Notes: generated by a model from the letters alone, not told the origin. DNA of 13,465 nucleotides from Candidatus Uhrbacteria bacterium RIFOXYA2_FULL_40_9 (GCA_001791615.1 MGEY01000063.1:1-13465), one strand, 5' to 3'. Positions 1 to 6,142 are shown, counted from the stretch's first letter. Numbers and translations are program-made.

Positions 1-4
1 CGAG

Positions 5-64
5 ATGCGACATATGCGTTTTTGTTAAGTGGTTAGATACCTAACATTCTACGCTATGTCGCAT
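5..64. repeat. Long inverted repeat with inner hairpin
   Basis: ATGCGACATA (5-14) is the exact reverse complement of 55-64. The stem continues with GCGT (16-19) against ACGC (51-54) after one bulged T, giving 14 pairs. Inside the loop, GTTAG (32-36) pairs with CTAAC (41-45) around ATAC. The arm 5-18 also resembles the core of the 24-bp repeat that starts at 111 (ATGCCACATTGCG, one mismatch and one gap), so it may be a diverged relative. No gene covers it. Its function is unknown; it could be an RNA hairpin or a DNA cruciform. Confidence 0.6.
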
Positions 65-87
65 TTCTATTTAGAATAAAACGCGTA

Positions 88-255
88 GGGCCGGCCCCCT
101 GTGGCCGGCCGGTACCATGCCACATTGCGATGTCGGTACCATGCCACATTGCGATGTCGGTACCATGCCACATTGCGATGTCGGTACCATGCCACATTGC
201 GATGTCAGTACCACGCCACATTGTGCGGTACCGGCAACCCACAGGGGGGTTGCCC
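88..255. repeat. 24-bp tandem array bounded by inverted terminal hairpins
   Basis: Four exact 24-bp copies run head to tail at 111-134, 135-158, 159-182 and 183-206; each begins GGTACC and continues ATGCCACATTGCGATGTC. A degenerate fifth copy (207-226) follows, and the array closes with another GGTACC (227-232). The 29-nt left end (88-116) and the reverse complement of the right end (227-255) align without gaps and differ at only six positions. Each end folds as an 8-bp hairpin (89-96/103-110 and 233-240/247-254) with loops CCCTGT and ACAGGG, which are complements of each other. The six differences fall as three paired changes, so both stems are preserved. There are no spacers, so this is not CRISPR. 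No transposase is visible. It may be a MITE/REP-like element or a structured RNA; identity unknown. Confidence 0.75.
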
Positions 256-270
256 TACGTTATTAAATAA

Positions 271-296
271 CAAAAAACCCAACGCAGTGCGTTGGG
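271..296 (-). terminator. Rho-independent terminator of the leftward lipoprotein gene
   Basis: CCCAACGC (278-285), loop AGT, GCGTTGGG (289-296). Read on the minus strand, this perfect 8-bp stem is followed by six T residues (272-277 complement). It lies 22 nt beyond the stop codon of the 318-977 gene. A smaller hairpin, GGGC-TTAT-GCCC (307-318), touches the stop codon. Confidence 0.85.
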
Positions 297-317
297 CCGT
301 ACATCTGGGCTTATGCC

Positions 318-977
318 CTAGTCAACCAATACCATGTCATCTTCGTAGATGAGCTCACCCTCGTACCACTTTTCCCAGTGGATTGTGGAGAGGTCTTCAG
401 CAATTTCACCGATCATTGTCTGATTATACTGATCAATGATGTTGAATTCGTATCCTGTAATTGGCATCATATTTAGGGGGAGACCATAGATTCGTACAGA
501 CCCAGTGGAGATCTGTGTGTAAATCTCGTACTCGTATCCATCGTAGATGGACTCGTACGTGCTCTCATGGATCAGCACGCCGTGCGATCCTTCTTCTGTC
601 CAGAGCATGTCGAAAGACTCTCCGTTGTTATCACAGTTCAAATCCTGCTCCAGAGGAACAAACAGGTAGTCATCGCGCTCAGCTTCGACCAGCCACTCAC
701 CGACCTTATGCACATCATGCGAGCAGGGGAAGCTATCGCAACCAATATCCTCAGGATACTCTTCCTGCTGGCGAACGTAGATCGAAATTTCCGCACCGTC
801 GACCGGGGGATCGATCACGAAGGTCGCTGTGAAGTCGGTATCCGTATCTGTGTCAGAATCTGTGTCTGTATCTGTGTCACCCGGCTCAATACCGGTATCA
901 TCGTTGATCTGGCAGCCCATGCACCCCACGCCAATGGCGAGGGGCAGGAGGGCGAGCAGGGTCATGAAGCGTGTCAT
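318..977 (-). CDS. Putative lipoprotein with Asp-Thr repeat linker
   Basis: 219 aa. The N-terminus is a short basic start (MTR), a hydrophobic core, then cysteines at 19 and 22 in GVGC and CMGC contexts. This is consistent with signal peptidase II processing, although neither is a textbook lipobox. Residues 34-48 are a DTDTDTDSDTDTDTD linker of the kind that tethers surface lipoproteins, often seen in Myxococcota-type proteomes. The remaining ~170 residues look like a beta-rich extracytoplasmic domain with several Cys (e.g. C-DSFPC) and many Tyr/Glu/Asp; I do not recognise a family. The start is fixed by AAGAGGTG (complement of 982-989) four bases before ATG. The gene is convergent with the left repeat region and divergent from the kinase operon. 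Its DNA is more GC-rich than its neighbours (32 of 60 in 721-780), which hints at separate ancestry. Function unknown. Confidence 0.8.
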   Translation of the reverse strand: MTRFMTLLALLPLAIGVGCMGCQINDDTGIEPGDTDTDTDSDTDTDTDFTATFVIDPPVDGAEISIYVRQQEEYPEDIGCDSFPCSHDVHKVGEWLVEAERDDYLFVPLEQDLNCDNNGESFDMLWTEEGSHGVLIHESTYESIYDGYEYEIYTQISTGSVRIYGLPLNMMPITGYEFNIIDQYNQTMIGEIAEDLSTIHWEKWYEGELIYEDDMVLVD

Positions 978-993
978 GCTGCACCTCTTGTTG

Positions 994-1018
994 CCCCAGC
1001 CCGTAAGAACGGGCGGGG
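994..1018 (-). promoter_or_regulatory. Leader hairpin of the lipoprotein mRNA
   Basis: CCCC (994-997), bulged A, then GCCCGT (999-1004), loop AAGA, ACGGGC (1009-1014) and GGGG (1015-1018). On the minus strand this GC-only stem sits just upstream of the ribosome binding site (982-989) of the 318-977 gene. It could stabilise the mRNA or modulate initiation. No T-run follows, so it is not a terminator. Confidence 0.5.
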
Positions 1019-1118
1019 TGGTTGGTGGTTGGTTGGAAAGAACGAATTTTTTGTTGGGGTCAGGTCTTGAAATGACAGTTTTTTCTCATATCCACACCAA
1101 ACCTCAACATTTCTCTAG

Positions 1119-1149
1119 ATATTAGGCCATGAATTGACTCTCTAGTCAA
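1119..1149 (-). promoter_or_regulatory. Weak promoter candidate for the lipoprotein gene, inside an inverted repeat
   Basis: TTGACT-CTCT-AGTCAA (1134-1149) is a perfect 6-bp inverted repeat, so TTGACT reads on both strands. On the minus strand, TTGACT (complement of 1144-1149) is followed 19 nt later by TAATAT (complement of 1119-1124), which could be a promoter for the leftward gene with a long spacer. The inverted repeat could instead be an operator. The rest of the 978-1192 interval shows nothing else I can support. Confidence 0.35.
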
Positions 1150-1192
1150 CCAGTTTTTGGCGTTTCTGTCAATGTAGGTTCCTCATTTTCTC

Positions 1193-1221
1193 TTGACCAG
1201 GTATGCTTTTTATGGTGAGAT
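1193..1221 (+). promoter_or_regulatory. Promoter candidate for the kinase operon
   Basis: TTGACC (1193-1198), 17-nt spacer, TGAGAT (1216-1221) preceded by TGG, an extended -10 arrangement. The start would be near 1228, leaving a leader of about 48 nt that contains the strong ribosome binding site at 1263-1269. The -10 hexamer itself is poor (3 of 6). Confidence 0.5.
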
Positions 1222-1275
1222 AAGGCGTTGTTCTTTACAAAAAACGCCCAAAAACTTCAGAAAAAGGAGAAATCC

Positions 1276-2127
1276 ATGCGTTCATTCATCTTTGTTTTGT
1301 GTCTTTTTAGTGTGCTTTTGTCTACAAGGAACAGTTTTGCTGTGTGTGAAACCCACGGAACGATTCAAGAAATTCGATCTTTGGTTTCTGCGGGAGAACG
1401 AGCCTTTGAGGAAATGGAGCAAACCGAGCTACTGGTCAGCCGTGATAAGGCTCTTGGCCTATTGCGATGTCTCCAAGAGGAAATGCGTCCTAAGGATGTT
1501 GAAAACCTATTTTGGCTCATGGCTCTTGCTCAGTTTACAACAGATCGCGAGCAAACACTCACAACTTTGCAAGCTATTTGGCTACTCGATTCTGATCGCG
1601 AAATTGGAGAGGCTTTTGCTCCTTCAGATCAACATCCTCTTGCCAAGCTGTATCAAAAGGCAAAGTTTTTGCCTGAGGGTGAGTATGAGCCCGTTTATCC
1701 TCCAAAGGGAGGATGGGCCTTGGTAAATGGAGTACGTGGTGCTGATCGTCCTCTTGCAACACCAGCAATTGTTCAGGTGTTTAGCGGTGAGGGACAGATT
1801 GTAGAAACACGTTTTTTTCTTCCCAGAGAAGCCATGCCATCATGGGGTCCGATCCCACTTGATCTTTCTCCTGTTGCCATGCGTAATCCCAAACCGTGGA
1901 GAATTGCCACAGGAGTTTCTACTCTTGTTGCAGGAGGATTTTATACTGCAGCACTGATGACAAAGCATCGCACTCTTGATCTTGAAGATCCTCTTCCTGT
2001 GGCAGAGATTCCAACCTGGCAAAATCGCACCAATGCGTTTGCGGGTATTGCTTCTGGATTTGGAATCATTGCGCTTGGATGTGGGACAACCTCCATCGTT
2101 TTTACTCTCACAACACGAGGTGACTAA
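1276..2127 (+). CDS. Secreted/membrane protein paired with a Ser/Thr kinase
   Basis: 283 aa. The ATG at 1276 is preferred over the in-frame ATG at 1228 because AAAAGGAGA lies six bases before it and it starts a clean signal peptide (MRSFIFVLCLFSVLL... cleavage near SFA22-V23). The mature part is extracytoplasmic, with helical segments to about residue 130, then a beta-like stretch of PPKGGWALVNGVRGAD type with a 'P.IVQVF...G.IVETRFFLP' pattern. Two hydrophobic segments near the C-terminus (about 209-230 and 255-279, the second starting NAFAGIASG) look like a membrane hairpin. This order of parts resembles uncharacterised Myxococcota/deltaproteobacterial proteins I recall, but no named domain can be assigned. 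Its stop overlaps the kinase start (TAATG), so the two are translationally coupled and probably act together, perhaps as an envelope sensor or input partner for the kinase. Confidence 0.85.
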   Translation: MRSFIFVLCLFSVLLSTRNSFAVCETHGTIQEIRSLVSAGERAFEEMEQTELLVSRDKALGLLRCLQEEMRPKDVENLFWLMALAQFTTDREQTLTTLQAIWLLDSDREIGEAFAPSDQHPLAKLYQKAKFLPEGEYEPVYPPKGGWALVNGVRGADRPLATPAIVQVFSGEGQIVETRFFLPREAMPSWGPIPLDLSPVAMRNPKPWRIATGVSTLVAGGFYTAALMTKHRTLDLEDPLPVAEIPTWQNRTNAFAGIASGFGIIALGCGTTSIVFTLTTRGD

Positions 2128-3773
2128 TGGATTTCTCACAGCTTTTCAAAGAGCAGGGCCGTTTCCAGCTCCTGCGAAAGCTGGGCGAAGGAGGAATGGC
2201 CACGGTCTGGCTCGCACTAGACATTCAGCTTGATGTTGAACGCGCTATAAAGGTGATGAAGCCTGCGATTGCAAAAACAGTGAGCTTACGCGATCGTTTT
2301 CTTCGGGAAGCTCGAGTGATGGCCAAACTTCAACATCCCAATGCTGTGCAGATTTTTGATGTTGGAGAATTGGGAGGATGTCCGTATTTGGTTATGGAGC
2401 TTGTTCATGGGGGAACCGTAAAGGATTATTTGCAGAGTTTCGGTGCCATGCATCCTCGGATGGCTGTTGATGTGATGATTACGGTTTTAGAAGTTCTTGA
2501 TCGGCTTCATCACCTTGGAGAAGAAGGGATTGTTCATCGCGATGTAAAGCCAGAGAATATTCTTTTGACACTTGAAGGACAGCCAAAACTGGCGGATTTC
2601 GGTATTGCCCATAATGAGGGGAGTACAGCAACAAAAACAAATGTTAAGATGGGGACGGTTTTTTACATGTCTCCTGAACAGCATACGGATGCGAAGAATG
2701 TTGATGTACGTTCAGATCTTTATCTTGTCGCAGCAACCCTGTGGGTCATGCTGACAAATCCTGTTGAAAGAGATCTTCCTCCACTTTTTGCAGCTCATCT
2801 TCAATGGCATCCAGAGATTTTGAATGGGATTAATCCTGCTTTGTGCGAAATCATCAAGAAGGGATCAGCGCCAAGGCGCGAGGATCGGTATCAGAATGCT
2901 AATGAAATGAAAGAAGCTTTGGTTATTGTTCTTGAAAAAATTCCAGAGATTCCAGAGGGAACACCAGCACTTGGGACCATAAAGCAAGAACAAACATCTG
3001 ATAGTGCAAAGTTGTTTCAGGAAGTTCCTGATGGTGGAACCATTGTGGCTCCAGAAGAGATGAAAGGAGCGTTTGAATCTGCTAATGGATTGCAAAGTGC
3101 GATTTCTGGAGGGGATTCTTCTCAGAGACGTAATTCTGCCTTGTTGATGAGCGGAGTTGGTGAAGGTGGAGAGTCATCTGATCATCACGAAGTGCTTGTG
3201 AGTGGAACTCTTTTTGGAGAAAATCCTGAGAAAGATTTTCAGCAAGCGAAAACACGTATTCAAAGACGTCGGGTTATCCTTGGAGTTTCTGTCTTGGGAG
3301 TTCTTCTTGTTTCAGGATACTTTTGGATGAAGAAAGATTCTGTGGAGGTTTTATCCGAGCAATTACCTGTGGAGGTTGTTGCAGAGGTGATTCTTCCAGA
3401 ACCACTTGAACCAGTTGCGGAAAAACCAGTAGTGTTGCCAGAAGAAGTTCTTCAACCTGAATCTGATCCTATTCTTTCTTCTCCAGTTAAACCAATAGAA
3501 AAACGACACATTCCCGCTGTAAAAGAGGAGCATTCCCTCATTGCCATTCCAGACACGGTTTCTGTTTCTTTGGTGGGAGATGCCTCGGCTGTGTGGCTTG
3601 TTTCCAAGGGTGTTTCCCATCAAATTCCATCTGATGTTCTTCCTGGGGCTTATCTTGTAGAAGCGGCATTCCCTGAAGTGGAACGAGCAGAAGTCCTTTC
3701 TCTCACAATTGAAGAAGGAAAAAATATTGTTCTTTCGTGTAACTCTGCATTTGCAAAATGCAAGGTTCAATAG
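2127..3773 (+). CDS. Transmembrane Hanks-type Ser/Thr protein kinase with PEGA-like exterior domain
   Basis: 548 aa. The N-terminal kinase domain is complete: glycine loop GEGGMATVW (20-28), ATP lysine K42 (RAIKVMK), helix-C glutamate E61, catalytic loop HRDVKPEN (D139, N144), DFG D157, activation-loop end GTVFYMSPEQ (176-185) with Thr/Ser-rich sequence before it, and D197 in the VRSDLY motif. All residues needed for phosphotransfer are present. A cytoplasmic linker (~270-380) leads to one membrane segment (~382-400), then a Pro/Glu-rich stalk and a C-terminal beta domain (469-548) with a PEGA-like pattern ending in a Cys pair. Predicted topology is cytoplasmic kinase, extracytoplasmic sensor. 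The start ATG overlaps the upstream stop, with GAGGTG five bases before. The pairing and style are those of Myxococcota PknB-like kinases, so horizontal origin is possible. Substrates are unknown. Confidence 0.95.
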   Translation: MDFSQLFKEQGRFQLLRKLGEGGMATVWLALDIQLDVERAIKVMKPAIAKTVSLRDRFLREARVMAKLQHPNAVQIFDVGELGGCPYLVMELVHGGTVKDYLQSFGAMHPRMAVDVMITVLEVLDRLHHLGEEGIVHRDVKPENILLTLEGQPKLADFGIAHNEGSTATKTNVKMGTVFYMSPEQHTDAKNVDVRSDLYLVAATLWVMLTNPVERDLPPLFAAHLQWHPEILNGINPALCEIIKKGSAPRREDRYQNANEMKEALVIVLEKIPEIPEGTPALGTIKQEQTSDSAKLFQEVPDGGTIVAPEEMKGAFESANGLQSAISGGDSSQRRNSALLMSGVGEGGESSDHHEVLVSGTLFGENPEKDFQQAKTRIQRRRVILGVSVLGVLLVSGYFWMKKDSVEVLSEQLPVEVVAEVILPEPLEPVAEKPVVLPEEVLQPESDPILSSPVKPIEKRHIPAVKEEHSLIAIPDTVSVSLVGDASAVWLVSKGVSHQIPSDVLPGAYLVEAAFPEVERAEVLSLTIEEGKNIVLSCNSAFAKCKVQ

Positions 3774-3789
3774 TCGAATAACTTATATC

Positions 3790-3812
3790 AAGAGGGGTTC
3801 TCCCTCTTTTTT
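3790..3812 (+). terminator. Terminator of the kinase operon
   Basis: AAGAGGG (3790-3796), loop GTTCT, CCCTCTT (3802-3808) with a run of six T (3807-3812), starting 16 nt after the kinase stop. Confidence 0.85.
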
Positions 3813-3815
3813 GAT

Positions 3816-3824
3816 TGTGGATAA
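3816..3824 (-). promoter_or_regulatory. Perfect DnaA-box 9-mer
   Basis: TGTGGATAA, the complement of TTATCCACA, lies between the kinase terminator and the promoter of the structured RNA. A matching 9-mer in the opposite orientation occurs at 5835. The match is exact; binding is inference. Confidence 0.45.
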
Positions 3825-3830
3825 CTTCCA

Positions 3831-3859
3831 TTGACGCAAAAAAGGAGAAAGCGTATTCT
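3831..3859 (+). promoter_or_regulatory. Sigma-70-type promoter of the structured RNA
   Basis: TTGACG (3831-3836), a spacer of exactly 17 nt, TATTCT (3854-3859). Five of six -35 bases and four of six -10 bases match consensus. The predicted start is near 3866-3867. AAAGGAG within the spacer (3841-3847) is not followed by a start codon, so it is not a ribosome site. Confidence 0.7.
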
Positions 3860-4359
3860 ACACCTCACGTCGGCAGGGCAATTGCTCTCCCAAACGCGGA
3901 TGGATTTCCGCATGTAAGAAGCAATGACCGACCACGTGAAAGTGAGAGATGAAAAAAAGGCATTTTGTCTGCGTGCACTCCGTTGCGACGGAGAATGCCT
4001 GGACACAGGCCAATGAGGGATCAACGCGTTCCGTAAGGTCCCGCACTCACGAAAGCTTCGGCTCTCGTTGATGTGATCCATGGCCAACCGCCTGGTTCCA
4101 GTCAGACGCCTCGTGCGCTGGCAGGGTCGCCTCCGCGACCCGTTGAGAACCCGTTTCTCCGATGTCTCCGTAGAGGTCTTGTGCTCATCTCGGCAAGCGA
4201 CTCGACTCGACTTTCCGACCGATAAGCCAACGGCTTGTGCGTGATGACTCTCACGTGTGTGCTCCCTGCGGTGCGACCTCGGACGCCCGCGTCTTCACCC
4301 CCTACGTGCTTGGCCCTTCCTTGGCCATCGCAGGGAGCACAGCCCTCCTTTTTCCTTAG

Positions 4360-4385
4360 TTCTTTCTTTCTTTCTTTCTTTCTTT
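4360..4385 (+). repeat. TTCT tetranucleotide tract
   Basis: Six and a half units of TTCT lie between the 13-bp closing stem of the RNA and its terminator. It is pyrimidine-only, prone to slippage and outside any gene. It may act as a flexible or C/U-rich single-stranded tail. Confidence 0.8.
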
Positions 4386-4392
4386 TCGCATG

Positions 4393-4427
4393 GCGATGCC
4401 TCTCTGGTATCGCTTTTTTCTTTTTTT
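4393..4427 (+). terminator. Terminator of the structured RNA
   Basis: GCGATGCC (4393-4400), loop TCTCT, GGTATCGC (4406-4413): eight pairs including one G-U, then TTTTTT-C-TTTTTTT (4414-4427). This is a textbook intrinsic terminator upstream of serS, so the RNA and serS are separate transcripts. Confidence 0.85.
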
Positions 4428-4432
4428 AAAAT

Positions 4433-4463
4433 ATCTGCTTCAAGATCTTCACATTTAGCAGAT
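4433..4463 (+). promoter_or_regulatory. serS upstream inverted repeat
   Basis: ATCTGCT (4433-4439) and AGCAGAT (4457-4463) are perfect complements around a 17-nt loop that contains the palindrome AAGATCTT (4442-4449). It sits 34 nt before the serS start. It could be an mRNA leader hairpin or an operator. No promoter hexamers stand out between the terminator and serS. Confidence 0.4.
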
Positions 4464-4496
4464 TTTCATGCATCATAAAGGAGTTAATTCATAATC

Positions 4497-5771
4497 ATGA
4501 GATATATGATCGATCTTCGATACATTCTTGAGCAACCAGAAGTTGTTGCTGCAAATAATAAAAAGCGTTTTGTTGATATTGATCTTTCTTCCTCTCAATC
4601 TTTGTCTCATGAACGAAAGTCTCTTTTGGAACAGATTCAAGATAAACGGGAACAAGGAAATGTGATCGCTGGTAAGATCCCTCAAGCAAGCGAGGGTGAA
4701 CGCCAAACTTTTATTGAACAAGGACGAACACTTAAAGAGTCTGTAAAGGAATTAGAAGCAACCCTTCAAGGGGTAGAAGAGCAGTTAGATGTTGAGTTAC
4801 GTAAATATCCCAATCTTCTTAGAGAAGATGTTCCTGAAGGGGCGGATGATTCGGGAAATGAAGTGATGCGAAGTTTTGGAGAGATTCCCACATTTGATTT
4901 TGAACCAAAAGATCATTTAGATTTAGGAGAATCACTTGGAATGATTGATAGTGAAAGAGCTGCAAAGGTTTCTGGAGCAAGGTTTACTTATTTAAAAGGA
5001 GATGCTGTTTTGCTTGAGTTTGCTCTTGTTCAATATGCTCTTTCTTTATTGATAAAAGAAGGATTTATCCCTATTGTTCCTCCACACATGATTTTTTCCA
5101 AAGCCATGGGAGCAATGGGATACCTTGAACATGGGGGAGAAGAAGAGATTTATCATTTGAAAAATGATGACCTTGTCTTAATCGGAACTTCAGAACAAGC
5201 CATTGGTCCTATGCACATGGATGAGATTCTTGAAGAAAAGCAATTGCCATTGAGATATATGGGGATTTCTCCGTGTTATCGACGTGAAGCTGGAAGTTAT
5301 GGAAAAGACACACGCGGAATTTTGCGCGTACATCAATTTGATAAAATTGAAATGTTTAGTTTTACAACTCCAGAAAATTCAGATCAAGAACATGAAGTTC
5401 TTTTATCCATGCAAGAAAAACTCATGCAAGGATTACTGCTCCCTTATCGTGTGGTCAAGCTTTGTGCAGGGGATACCGGACGTCCTTCTGCAAGAACATA
5501 CGATATTGAAACTTGGATGCCAACCCAAGGAACCTATCGAGAAACGCATTCCACTTCAAACACCACAGACTATCAAACACGTCGGTTAAATACGCGTATT
5601 CGCCGAGAAGGAAAGAATGTATTTGCTCATGCGCTTAATGGAACCGCATTTGCCATAGGGAGAACCCTCATAGCTATTATGGAGAATAATCAGCAAGCAG
5701 ATGGGAGCATTCGTGTTCCAGAGGTGCTTCAGCCTTGGGTGGGGAAAGATTTCATCCGTTCAACAAAATAA
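4497..5771 (+). CDS. serS: Seryl-tRNA synthetase
   Basis: 424 aa, close to the usual ~425-430. It charges tRNA-Ser (and tRNA-Sec where present) with serine in the cytoplasm. The family start MIDLRYI is at residues 4-10. Residues ~35-110 form the antiparallel coiled-coil arm that grips the tRNA-Ser long variable arm. Class II catalytic core: the TSEQ serine-binding loop (231-234), motif 2 YRREAGSYGKDTRG (261-274) and motif 3 NGTAFAIGRT (381-390) with R389. All catalytic residues look intact. ATG at 4497 is taken as the start; AAAGGAG (4477-4483) is 13 nt upstream, which is long, and the alternative ATG at 4506 is still farther. The gene is monocistronic, with terminators on both sides. Confidence 0.97.
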   Translation: MRYMIDLRYILEQPEVVAANNKKRFVDIDLSSSQSLSHERKSLLEQIQDKREQGNVIAGKIPQASEGERQTFIEQGRTLKESVKELEATLQGVEEQLDVELRKYPNLLREDVPEGADDSGNEVMRSFGEIPTFDFEPKDHLDLGESLGMIDSERAAKVSGARFTYLKGDAVLLEFALVQYALSLLIKEGFIPIVPPHMIFSKAMGAMGYLEHGGEEEIYHLKNDDLVLIGTSEQAIGPMHMDEILEEKQLPLRYMGISPCYRREAGSYGKDTRGILRVHQFDKIEMFSFTTPENSDQEHEVLLSMQEKLMQGLLLPYRVVKLCAGDTGRPSARTYDIETWMPTQGTYRETHSTSNTTDYQTRRLNTRIRREGKNVFAHALNGTAFAIGRTLIAIMENNQQADGSIRVPEVLQPWVGKDFIRSTK

Positions 5772-5775
5772 AAAG

Positions 5776-5828
5776 AAAAAAAACGAGTCAGGTAAAATCT
5801 TTTTTGATTATTCTGGGCTCGTTTTTTT
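5776..5828 (+). terminator. serS terminator, probably bidirectional
   Basis: An A-run plus CGAG (5784-5787) pairs with CTCG (5818-5821) plus a T-run (5822-5828). The interior 5788-5817 continues the stem with mismatches to AATC/GATT (about 5796-5807) around a T-rich loop. A-tract/T-tract symmetry would allow termination on either strand. Confidence 0.75.
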
Positions 5829-5834
5829 ATTTTG

Positions 5835-5843
5835 TTATCCACA
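5835..5843 (+). promoter_or_regulatory. Perfect DnaA-box 9-mer
   Basis: TTATCCACA lies directly after the serS terminator, at the left edge of an AT-rich spacer (27% GC in 5881-5940). It is the inverse-oriented partner of the 9-mer at 3816. Binding is inference. Confidence 0.45.
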
Positions 5844-6107
5844 GATCTTTTATTATTTTGTTAGTGATGACTGACAAAAAAGAGAGATTTTTGGATTTGT
5901 GTTTTTTGAGAAAACACGATCATTACATATTTCCTTTTTTCTTTCAAAAGAAGGATAAGTTTTTTCAGAAAAGATCGTTTTTATATTTATCAACTTGTTC
6001 GCTGTTTCCAAACACGACATTATTTTTTTTAAGCGCTTTCAATGGTAACAAGGTATTTTGTCAGAAAAAAATAACAGAAAAAATGACTGAAGTTAGCAAA
6101 AAAACGC
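5844..6107. other. AT-rich gene-free spacer
   Basis: No credible gene. It is rich in A and T runs, with a perfect hairpin GTGTTTT-TTGAG-AAAACAC (5899-5917) and two ACAGAAAAAA-like tracts (about 6060-6083). The A-tracts at about 6065-6105 directly precede the -35 hexamer at 6108 and could act as an UP element. Open frames through here have no ribosome site and a composition unlike the real genes. Confidence 0.6.
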
Positions 6108-6136
6108 TTGACATCTCACATTCTTTTTGGTGTTCT
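6108..6136 (+). promoter_or_regulatory. Promoter candidate for the M23 lipoprotein gene
   Basis: Perfect TTGACA (6108-6113), a 17-nt spacer, TGTTCT (6131-6136), with A-tracts upstream. The -10 matches consensus at only three positions. The start would be near 6143, leaving a leader of about 325 nt. Confidence 0.5.
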
Positions 6137-6142
6137 GATAGT

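Larger units (their letters stand above)
3867..4427 (+). ncRNA. Unidentified large structured RNA, about 560 nt
   Basis: An independent transcription unit with its own promoter and terminator and no plausible coding frame. Local GC reaches 72% (43 of 60 in both 4081-4140 and 4261-4320), against 38% in a serS sample and 27% in the next spacer. Stems visible in order: AGGGC-AATT-GCTCT (3874-3887); GCGGA/TCCGC (3896-3911); GGCATT (3959-3964) plus CTCCGT (3978-3983) against ACGGAGAATGCC (3988-3999), with a 13-nt one-sided bulge; GGAT+CAACG (4018-4026) against CGTTG+ATCC (4066-4079), enclosing a UUCG-capped stem (4049-4068); AACC/GGTT (4086-4097); GGGTCGC-CTCC-GCGACCC (4124-4141); GAGAA/TTCTC (4145-4159); AAGCC-AAC-GGCTT (4224-4236); CGTGA/TCACG (4240-4255); and a perfect 13-bp stem 4258-4270/4329-4341 closing a sub-domain. 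I find no tmRNA tRNA-like ends, no RNase P conserved core, no SRP motif and no T-box motif. The 3' part carries a TTCT tandem tract before the terminator. Confidence 0.7.

Noticed and set aside
111..232. CRISPR array.
   Set aside because: Units abut directly with no unique spacers, and no cas genes are present.
54..352. Open frames across the 24-bp array on both strands (repeat peptides such as GTDIAMWH).
   Set aside because: A 24-bp unit is divisible by three, so any frame stays open through it. No ribosome site and no non-repeat coding sequence support a gene.
1228..1275. Upstream in-frame ATG adding 16 residues to the 283-aa protein.
   Set aside because: It would put charged residues before the signal peptide, lacks a ribosome site, lies at the predicted transcription start, and bypasses the strong AAGGAG at 1264-1269.
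3788..4087. 99-aa frame on the minus strand over the structured RNA.
   Set aside because: It lies over strong stems with a forward promoter and terminator, has no ribosome site and runs into the kinase terminator.
4124..4141. T-box-like AGGGT...CCGCG motif upstream of serS.
   Set aside because: The sequence is simply a perfect GGGTCGC/GCGACCC hairpin without the TGGN bulge. A terminator with its own T-run separates it from serS.
3867..4427. tmRNA, RNase P RNA, SRP RNA or group I/II intron.
   Set aside because: No tRNA-like 3' end, no GAAAGTCC/GGCTTAT-type RNase P core, no GGAAGCAGC SRP loop and no intron domain V-like motif on either strand by eye.
4235..4478. Short forward frames of 64-73 aa over the 3' part of the RNA.
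   Set aside because: They read through the closing stem, the TTCT tract and the terminator T-runs; no ribosome site.
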